A stretch of 9,774 nucleotides of DNA, from the NCBI GenBank assembly GCA_946622925.1, contig CAMOQM010000025.1, forward strand, positions 1-9,774. The letters run 5' to 3'. Of this stretch, positions 1 to 4,864 are shown in pieces; position 1 is the first letter of the stretch, and every line of letters starts with the position of its first letter. Source of the DNA: an uncultured Caryophanales bacterium. GTDB lineage: Bacteria; Bacillota_I; Bacilli_A; RFN20; CAG-826. A model generated the notes under the pieces. It was given only the letters and a program-made list of their open reading frames with translations. It ran no database searches and was not told the DNA's origin. Both the position numbers and the translations under genes were made by a program.

Positions 1-162
1 GTAGCCCTTTTGGGCGGTGTCATACTTCAAAAGGTTTGCGAGCATCTTGGGGCTGGTGAGGTCGTTGATAGCGACGACTTCATAACCAGGGGCGCCAAAC
101 ATTTGACGGAAAGCGAGACGGCCAATACGTCCGAATCCGTTGATTGCAACTTTAACTGACAT
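1..162 (-). CDS. gap: Glyceraldehyde-3-phosphate dehydrogenase, N-terminal 54 residues (cut by left edge)
   Basis: The cytosolic glycolytic enzyme that oxidises and phosphorylates glyceraldehyde 3-phosphate to 1,3-bisphosphoglycerate with NAD(P). Only the first 54 codons are inside the window. The visible part is the start of the Rossmann fold: INGFGRIGRLAFR (residues 7-19, containing GFGRIG), then the strand ending VVAIND (about residues 30-35) that contacts the nicotinamide-nucleotide ribose, then the helix MLANLLKYDT typical of GAPDH. The Asp at the end of the second strand fits an NAD-preferring enzyme, which is family inference. The ATG at 160-162 is preceded by AAGGAGGA at 171-178 with 8-nt spacing, so the start is secure. 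It has its own promoter, which overlaps the terminator of the upstream gene. The catalytic Cys domain lies outside the window. Confidence 0.96.
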   Translation of the reverse strand, partial: MSVKVAINGFGRIGRLAFRQMFGAPGYEVVAINDLTSPKMLANLLKYDTAQKGY

Positions 163-194
163 TAAATATGTCCTCCTTGTGCGATTGCGAATCA

Positions 195-224
195 ATTATA
201 AAATCCCTTCCCCTACGTTTTCAA
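195..224 (-). promoter_or_regulatory. Promoter of gap
   Basis: On the minus strand, TTGAAA (219-224) and TATAAT (195-200) are separated by 18 bp. The perfect -10 lies 32 bp before the gap ATG, with the Shine-Dalgarno in between. The -35 falls inside the terminator hairpin of the upstream flavin reductase gene. Confidence 0.7.
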
Positions 225-246
225 TGAAAACGCCTACAAGAAGGGA
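204..246 (-). terminator. Rho-independent terminator after the flavin reductase gene
   Basis: A two-part hairpin: an outer stem TCCCTTC (204-210) with GAAGGGA (240-246), an interior loop, and an inner stem CGTTTTC (216-222) with GAAAACG (226-232) around a 3-nt loop. On the minus strand it is followed by ATTTTAT, a modest U-rich tail, and preceded by an A-run (252-261 is T-rich on the plus strand). It lies directly after the stop of the flavin reductase gene. The weak tail and large internal loop lower certainty. Confidence 0.65.
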
Positions 247-273
247 CAATTTCTTTTTTTTGAAAGCGATAAC

Positions 274-822
274 TTACTTTAAGGAAAGCCCGTCATGGAA
301 AGCTTGGCCCACCGCTTCGGCGGCAAGGAGATATTTATGGGTGACCGGCTCATAAACGATGGCTTCCATCTTCTTGGGATCGATTTTGCCTTCGGTGAGG
401 ACTTCTTCGTCGACGATGGCGTTACGGATCCTGGCGATTAAAGTCCCGTCTTCGAACGAGACGACTTCACATTCCAAAGTGAGGGGGAATTCCTCGAATA
501 ATGGGGCGTCGATATTGGGGGCTTTCACCGGGGTGAGGCCGGATTTCTTGATTTTCTCAGGCTCATTTCTACCCGAGACGATACCGACATAGTCGCAGGC
601 TTTTAATGTCTTCTTCGTGCCAAAGGCCAAGGTGAAGCATTTCTTTAATTCGAGGTTGTCGGTGGTTTGGTGTTTGGATAAGGAAACGGTCACCATGTTG
701 GTGTCATAAGTGCCACCCCAAGCCGCGTTCATGGCATCGGGATTTCCTTTCTCATCATAAGTTCCGATAATGAGGACGGGCATCGGGTAAACATAAGTTT
801 GGGGTCCGAGTTGTTTTCTCAT
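274..822 (-). CDS. Flavin reductase domain protein (flavoredoxin-like), 182 aa
   Basis: A small FMN-binding protein of the flavin reductase-like (flavoredoxin) family. Members carry or reduce flavin using NAD(P)H or another donor; the physiological partner is not evident here. Recognisable features are the N-terminal LGPQTYVYPMPVLIIGTYDE, the flavin-contacting NAAWGG motif (residues 32-37), the VSLSK strand followed by HQTTDN (residues 46-56), and CDYVGIVSGR (76-85), which is typical of the clostridial-type subgroup. Length matches the family (about 180-190 aa). The frame stays open upstream to an ATG at 873, but the ATG at 822 is chosen because AAGGAGG (831-837) sits 8 nt before it and homologues begin at this MRK-type N-terminus. 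It has its own promoter at 859-886 and a terminator at 204-246, so it is probably monocistronic, although readthrough from the upstream HTH gene is possible. Substrate is not assigned. Confidence 0.88.
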   Translation of the reverse strand: MRKQLGPQTYVYPMPVLIIGTYDEKGNPDAMNAAWGGTYDTNMVTVSLSKHQTTDNLELKKCFTLAFGTKKTLKACDYVGIVSGRNEPEKIKKSGLTPVKAPNIDAPLFEEFPLTLECEVVSFEDGTLIARIRNAIVDEEVLTEGKIDPKKMEAIVYEPVTHKYLLAAEAVGQAFHDGLSLK

Positions 823-858
823 TGTTTTGGCCTCCTTGCTGGTTAGATCTTTTAGTTG

Positions 859-886
859 ATTATACCTTTGCACGATGAATATTCAA
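859..886 (-). promoter_or_regulatory. Promoter of the flavin reductase gene
   Basis: Minus-strand TTGAAT (881-886) and TATAAT (859-864) with a 16-bp spacer, about 37 bp before the chosen ATG at 822. The -35 lies within an inverted repeat (882-895). Confidence 0.65.
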
Positions 887-895
887 TAAATTGAA
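882..895. repeat. Inverted repeat TTCAATAAATTGAA over the -35 box
   Basis: A perfect 6-bp inverted repeat with a 2-bp centre, overlapping the -35 of the flavin reductase promoter and adjoining a palindromic GAATATTC (877-884). It begins 5 bp beyond the stop codon of the HTH gene. It could be an operator or a weak hairpin after that gene; there is no U-run, so a terminator is unlikely. Confidence 0.45.
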
Positions 896-899
896 AGGC

Positions 900-1115
900 C
901 TATTTGGGCATGACTTGGCGGGGGTCTAAACCAAGTGGTTTCAATAATTTCCGAAGCGTCGTCAAAGTGGGATTGCGTCTACCTTTTTCAAGCTCGCTGA
1001 TATAGCTTTTTGCCACCCCGGATTCAATTGAAAGCAGAAGTTGGCTATAACCTTTCTTTTTCCTCGCGGAAGCGATATTGCGGCCAAGGGAAAGAAGATA
1101 TTCGTTATCGTCCAT
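900..1115 (-). CDS. Small Xre/Cro-type helix-turn-helix regulator, 71 aa
   Basis: A single-domain DNA-binding protein of the HTH_3 (Xre/Cro/CI) family. Residues 9-65 form the five-helix domain: the LGRNIASARKKKGYSQ opening, the HTH SQLLLSIESGVAKSYISELE (24-43), the conserved ELEKGRRNPTLTTL (41-54) and a final helix. There is no sensor or oligomerisation domain, so it may act as a constitutive dimer or with a partner; its targets cannot be read from the sequence. The frame is open further upstream, but the ATG at 1115 is supported by AAAAGGA at 1123-1129 with a 7-nt gap and by the domain beginning there. Its start codon lies inside the last codons of whiA (11-nt overlap), so it is translated from the whiA transcript. 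A candidate operator for autoregulation, or for control of the next gene, is the inverted repeat just beyond its stop. Confidence 0.85.
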   Translation of the reverse strand: MDDNEYLLSLGRNIASARKKKGYSQLLLSIESGVAKSYISELEKGRRNPTLTTLRKLLKPLGLDPRQVMPK

Positions 1116-2055
1116 CGCCAGTCTCCTTTTCGTATTCGGCATGGATATCGCGGAAAAGATGGTTGACGTTGGATTTGGTGATGGTCGCGGCAAGTTCAAC
1201 CGAAAGTAAACGTGACAGCTCGGTAAGGGAAGCGTCGGGATGAGATAAACGCATCTCCATTAAGGCACGTTTTTTCCCATAGTAGGAATTGATGCCGTTT
1301 TTATCGATGAGGTATCTGATTTCTTTTTCTTGTCGCTCGGCCATGACAATGGTCTTTGTCATATTCGCCTCATCTAAATTGGCAAGGCGGTTACCGATAT
1401 TCGAGAAATCGCGCTCGACCCGGACGTTCTCGAATTCCAAACAAGAAGAAGTCGCCCCGACTAAGACAAGGAAATCGGAGATTTGCTCAGCCCGTTTTAG
1501 ATACACGACGGATTGCCCTCTGCGGGTGGAAATCTTCGCGTTGAAGGCGTGGCCCGACATCTTATTAATAATATGGACGAGCCATTTGGCATAGGAAGCA
1601 TCCAAAGTGGCGATTTCTAAATGATAAGAAGAGGAATGGGGATCGTTAACCGAACCGCTTGCCATAAAGGCTCCGGAAAGATAGCAACGTTCTAATTCTT
1701 CTTTGCCTAAGACGAAAGAAGGAATCTTCGCGGATAGGAAATCTAATTCCAAATCTTCCATCACCTTGCCAGAAATCAAGACATGGTATCTAACTTTCTT
1801 CCTTCTTTGGCTAGAACGGGTATAAGAGAATCTAGCGACCGGCCCATAGATAGACGTGGCTAAAGAATATAGCGACTTAGCGATCTTCGCCGATTCGCTG
1901 ACCATATCGATTTCTTCCCCTTCCCCGGATAAACGTAAGCTACCCGTGGTTTTGGCAAAGCCGCTTAATAAGGCCTTGCCTTGGAGGGTAGGAAAAGGCA
2001 AAAGGGCGATTTCTTCCTTCGCCCTTAACGCAAAAGAAGGTTCGCCGAAACTCAC
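1105..2055 (-). CDS. whiA: WhiA, sporulation/cell-division regulator
   Basis: WhiA (YvcL in Bacillus) is a DNA-binding protein with a degenerate LAGLIDADG homing-endonuclease fold and a C-terminal helix-turn-helix. It controls sporulation genes in actinomycetes and affects cell division and chromosome segregation in Bacillota. At 316 aa it has normal length. Visible hallmarks are the N-terminal WhiA domain (about 1-90), GAFMASGSVNDPHSSSYHLE (128-147), STRRGQSVVYLKRAEQISDF (176-195), the NRLANLDEANMTKT block (222-235; homologues usually have NC where this has NL) and the C-terminal HTH containing RLSHPDASLTELSRLL (269-284). It starts with GTG at 2053-2055 in a 4-nt GTGA overlap with the RapZ-like gene, with AGGGAGGG at 2062-2069, indicating translational coupling. 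It overlaps the HTH gene downstream by 11 nt. In Bacillus yvcK lies between rapZ (yvcJ) and whiA; here it is absent. Confidence 0.96.
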   Translation of the reverse strand: MSFGEPSFALRAKEEIALLPFPTLQGKALLSGFAKTTGSLRLSGEGEEIDMVSESAKIAKSLYSLATSIYGPVARFSYTRSSQRRKKVRYHVLISGKVMEDLELDFLSAKIPSFVLGKEELERCYLSGAFMASGSVNDPHSSSYHLEIATLDASYAKWLVHIINKMSGHAFNAKISTRRGQSVVYLKRAEQISDFLVLVGATSSCLEFENVRVERDFSNIGNRLANLDEANMTKTIVMAERQEKEIRYLIDKNGINSYYGKKRALMEMRLSHPDASLTELSRLLSVELAATITKSNVNHLFRDIHAEYEKETGDGR

Positions 2056-2420
2056 GGCTTACCCTCCCTAACGATATCTAGATGTTCGATGGTGGTCGGA
2101 ACGATCGAAGAGAAATAGATATACATTTGCCGGGCGATATAGACAGAACGGTGATATCCCCCAGTGCAGCCTACCGCGACCAAGACGTTTTTCTTCTTTT
2201 TGAGCAGTTCACTGGTCATGGCGATGGCCCTAGCTAAGAAATAGTTGGCTTCGGGTTGGTGGCTTAAGAATTTGATGACGGGTTCGTCTTCCCCACAAAA
2301 AGGACGTAAATCCAAATCCCAAAACGGATTAGGCATTTGATGACGGCAATCGAAAACTAGATCCGCCTTTTCCGGCGGCAAACGATAACGAAAGCCAAAA
2401 GTAACCAGTTTTAACCCCAT
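2052..2420 (-). CDS. Standalone RapZ (YvcJ) C-terminal domain protein, 122 aa
   Basis: Corresponds to the C-terminal domain of RapZ/YvcJ only. Full-length RapZ is about 285-290 aa with an N-terminal P-loop ATP/GTP-binding domain; that domain, including Walker A, is missing here and there is no room for it, because the trxB stop lies 2 nt before the ATG. In enterobacteria the C-terminal domain binds the small RNA GlmZ and senses glucosamine-6-phosphate; in Bacillus YvcJ is linked to competence and cell-envelope control. Visible motifs are TFGFRYRLP (7-15), ADLVFDCRHQMPNPFW (19-34), LRPFCGEDEPV (38-48) and the signature GCTGGYHRSV (84-93; usual form GCTGGKHRSV). Conservation of these blocks argues for a functional protein, not a decayed remnant. 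Its ATG follows AAGGAA (2428-2433). It ends in a GTGA overlap with whiA, so the two are made together. Function is inferred only from the family; gene symbol withheld because it is a single domain. Confidence 0.9.
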   Translation of the reverse strand: MGLKLVTFGFRYRLPPEKADLVFDCRHQMPNPFWDLDLRPFCGEDEPVIKFLSHQPEANYFLARAIAMTSELLKKKKNVLVAVGCTGGYHRSVYIARQMYIYFSSIVPTTIEHLDIVREGKP

Positions 2421-2422
2421 TT

Positions 2423-3334
2423 TTATTCCTTAGGAAGTTCGCGAAGATACCCAATGACCGAAGTCGCGGCGATGGCCCCTTCCCCGGCGGCATTGACAAG
2501 TTGCCTTAATTTCTTATCGACGATATCTCCAGCGGCAAATACCCCTGGAACATTGCTTTCCATGTTGGCGTTAGTTTCAATGAAACCTTTATTACCCTTA
2601 ACCCCCAAAGGAGAAAGGAAGGCGGTCGAGGACTTTTCCCCATAAAGCGGGAAGACCGCGTTAACATCAAGTTTATGCTGTCCGTCTTTATCTTCGTAAA
2701 TGAAGGATTCGACGAGTTCGTGGCCTTCGATGGCGATGGATTTATCCATTGGAATCCAAGTGACGTTATTCTTTGTCTTTAATTCCTCGATATGGCTAGG
2801 CGTAGCCACGATTTCTTCGGGATAAAGGAAATAGAGGCGATTAACGATATCGGAAAGATAGATGGCATCTTCTACGGCATGGTCGGCATTGCCAACTAGA
2901 GCCACATCTTTGCCTTTAAAGAAAGGCCCATCGCAAGTGGCGCAATAGGAGACTCCTTTACCAAGATATTTATCTTCGCCCGGAATTCCTAATTTCTTAT
3001 TTTCAACCCCCGTGGCGATGATTAAGGATTTGGCGTTAAAATCGCCAGCGTCGGTCTTAACGAGGAAAACGTTATCCTCTTTCCTAATTTCATAAACCGA
3101 ACCATAGGCATATTCGACGCCAAGTTCGCTAGCTTGGTTAAATAAAGACAATGCTAAATCAGGTCCGGGGATTCTAGCGAGCCCGGGATAATTATCGATT
3201 CGGTGGATGTTATTAAGTTTTCCGCCGGGGGCGCCTTTATCTAACATCAAGGAAGACTTATTGCCCCTTTTTAGATAAATGGAGGCGGTGATACCGGCGA
3301 TACCCGCCCCGATAACTAAACAATCATAGATCAT
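2423..3334 (-). CDS. trxB: Thioredoxin reductase-like flavoprotein lacking NADPH motifs, 303 aa
   Basis: A low-molecular-weight TrxB-type FAD disulfide reductase that would reduce thioredoxin in the cytosol. The FAD-binding GAGIAG is at 9-14, the redox-active CATC at 131-134 (followed by DGPFF), and the C-terminal FAD segment AAGDIVDKKLRQLVNAAGEGAIAA at 267-290. Length is normal. The second nucleotide-binding domain is atypical: where NADPH-dependent enzymes have GGGxSA, this has GNADHA (148-153), and where they have HRRxxxR for the 2'-phosphate there is YPEEIVATPS (171-180). It may therefore use NADH, ferredoxin (as in clostridial ferredoxin-dependent flavin thioredoxin reductases) or another donor. 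Two close ATGs (3340, 3334) are possible; 3334 is chosen because AGAAGGA ends 8-9 nt before it but only 2-3 nt before the other. The start overlaps the end of lgt by 11 nt. Confidence 0.92.
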   Translation of the reverse strand: MIYDCLVIGAGIAGITASIYLKRGNKSSLMLDKGAPGGKLNNIHRIDNYPGLARIPGPDLALSLFNQASELGVEYAYGSVYEIRKEDNVFLVKTDAGDFNAKSLIIATGVENKKLGIPGEDKYLGKGVSYCATCDGPFFKGKDVALVGNADHAVEDAIYLSDIVNRLYFLYPEEIVATPSHIEELKTKNNVTWIPMDKSIAIEGHELVESFIYEDKDGQHKLDVNAVFPLYGEKSSTAFLSPLGVKGNKGFIETNANMESNVPGVFAAGDIVDKKLRQLVNAAGEGAIAATSVIGYLRELPKE

Positions 3335-4832
3335 TTTCATCGTCCTTCTTTCTGGCTTTAGGGGCACTTGTGATGTCACTTTTTTCGACTTTCTTACTGG
3401 GGGCTTTGACTTCGGCAGTAGCCTTGGCTGGCACATATCTATTGATTTCCACGGGCTTGCCCTGCTTCTTGCGGTAATAGGCAAAGAGCTGGAAGAAAGT
3501 AATTAGTAAGACGCCCAAGATGACATAGACCATCGAGTTCCAGAAACTCCACCAACCATTGCTACCCATGTTATAGGTAACATCGCGAAGCGGTTCCATG
3601 ATCATACGGACCACGCCATACCAAATAAGGTAGGTGGCCGAAAGGGAACCCAAGGCCCTTGTCTTTTTCCAAAGCAAACGTACCCCGAACCAAATGACGA
3701 AATAGCCGATTAAGTTAACGATGCCTTCGATGAGGAATAAGGGAACATACATATTCCCGCTATAAGTGACTTCGCCCACGGGTTTGCTGATGATGGTTAA
3801 ATCGGGAGAACCGTTATAGAAGGAAGGGGCCATTTGATATTTAAGCCAGGTCGGTAGCAAAGGCCAGGCGTTCATATTGGTTAAGGTGCCATAGACTTCG
3901 TGGTTGAAGAAATTGCCCCATCTACCGATGGCTTGGGCCACTAGGATGGTTGGCAAAACCATATCCATGGCGATCCTAAGGTCAACGTATTTACGCCTAA
4001 TTAACATGTAAATGACGCCGACGAGGATACCACCGACGGCTCCGCCTAAAATGGTTAATCCGCCTTCCCAAATGGCAAACATCTTCCACCACTGTCCTTG
4101 GGCAAAATATTGGCTGAAATTAGGTCCGCCCGCGGCATCCCCATTCCAGTTACCGACGACATACCAGATCCTGGCGCCTAAGATGCCACCGGGGAAAGCC
4201 CAAAGGAAGCAACCATCCAAGATGCCATGCTTGCCATATTTTTGATACATATGGTGGTCCGACATCTTCCAAGCGATGATAGCCCCGGCCAAGATGACGA
4301 TGCCATAGAAGGCGAGGTGCAATCCTCCGGCATTATTCCCGGATTGTTCGTTAGTGTAGTTATAAAGATGGAAGCCGCTTCCATTGATGGCGATACCATT
4401 AGATAAAGGATAGCTTAGATAAGGGGCTAGTCCCTCGCTACCTAAGATAAAGAAAGCAAAAGCCACAGGAATTGAACCAAATAAGACGTAACGGACGACT
4501 TTGAAGCACTTTTCGGCTAAGCCCTTCTTCCAATAACGGAGGTAGAAAGCTAACCACAAAGCGATGAAGGCAATGGAGAAGATGAAATTGCCGACGATAC
4601 CCATGGCAAGGTGGCCACCATCCATATTCCAGTTCTTCCCAAACTTAGCGGCTAATACCAAGAAGATGGCGCCAACCCCAACTCCTAAAAGAGCAGCACC
4701 AACCGAGAGTAAGAAAGGTTTGGTAAGTTCATTTGCCTTTTCGTCTTTAACAAAGTTACGGCAAGAATAGCCGGCGTAGACTATGCCCCCGATTAAGGCT
4801 AATAAACCAATGATTAAGAATGCGATTCCCAT
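3324..4832 (-). CDS. lgt: Prolipoprotein diacylglyceryl transferase with N- and C-terminal extensions, 502 aa
   Basis: Lgt transfers diacylglycerol from phosphatidylglycerol to the lipobox Cys of prolipoproteins at the membrane. The canonical core runs from about residue 168 to 455: HLAFYGIVI (172-180), the GGILGARIWYV loop (215-225), WEGGLTILGGAVGG (255-268), the Lgt signature GRWGNFFNHEVYG (303-315) with Arg304 and Asn307 matching E. coli Arg143 and Asn146, PLFLIEGIVNLIGY (364-377), and RMIMEPLR (409-416) in place of the final Arg motif. The residue matching catalytic-loop His103 of E. coli is Leu262. The protein is far longer than the usual 260-300 aa: about 165 extra N-terminal residues hold roughly four predicted membrane helices (1-22, 40-62, 74-98, 112-134), and residues 455-502 form a Lys-rich charged tail. 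No Shine-Dalgarno is visible before the ATG; in-frame stops just upstream fix the start. It lies 32 bp after uvrA and overlaps trxB. Confidence 0.9.
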   Translation of the reverse strand: MGIAFLIIGLLALIGGIVYAGYSCRNFVKDEKANELTKPFLLSVGAALLGVGVGAIFLVLAAKFGKNWNMDGGHLAMGIVGNFIFSIAFIALWLAFYLRYWKKGLAEKCFKVVRYVLFGSIPVAFAFFILGSEGLAPYLSYPLSNGIAINGSGFHLYNYTNEQSGNNAGGLHLAFYGIVILAGAIIAWKMSDHHMYQKYGKHGILDGCFLWAFPGGILGARIWYVVGNWNGDAAGGPNFSQYFAQGQWWKMFAIWEGGLTILGGAVGGILVGVIYMLIRRKYVDLRIAMDMVLPTILVAQAIGRWGNFFNHEVYGTLTNMNAWPLLPTWLKYQMAPSFYNGSPDLTIISKPVGEVTYSGNMYVPLFLIEGIVNLIGYFVIWFGVRLLWKKTRALGSLSATYLIWYGVVRMIMEPLRDVTYNMGSNGWWSFWNSMVYVILGVLLITFFQLFAYYRKKQGKPVEINRYVPAKATAEVKAPSKKVEKSDITSAPKARKKDDENDL

Positions 4833-4840
4833 AATATTCT

Positions 4841-4854
4841 ATTATGCCATTATA
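4841..4854 (-). promoter_or_regulatory. Possible -10 elements immediately before lgt
   Basis: The 32-bp uvrA-lgt gap on the minus strand contains TATAAT (4849-4854) and CATAAT (4841-4846). No convincing -35 is seen. If used, the transcript would start within about 0-10 nt of the lgt ATG, which fits the absent Shine-Dalgarno. Readthrough from uvrA is an alternative. Confidence 0.3.
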
Positions 4855-4864
4855 GCGTCTTCCC

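Noticed and set aside
823..873. A longer start for the flavin reductase at 873
   Set aside because: The extension covers the promoter and ribosome site of the ATG at 822 and has no family match.
1289..1594. A 101-codon plus-strand open frame
   Set aside because: It is antisense to whiA, whose protein is conserved throughout; no promoter or ribosome site supports the antisense frame.
2052..3326. Reassigned UGA (Trp) code as in Mycoplasma
   Set aside because: lgt and the RapZ-like gene both end at TGA in positions matching family lengths and overlap starts, and Trp is encoded by TGG throughout.
3335..3484. A longer N-terminus for the thioredoxin reductase (starting at 3484)
   Set aside because: The extra residues are the shifted reading of the Lys-rich Lgt tail, TrxB homologues start at the FAD strand, and the AGAAGGA site fits the ATG at 3334.
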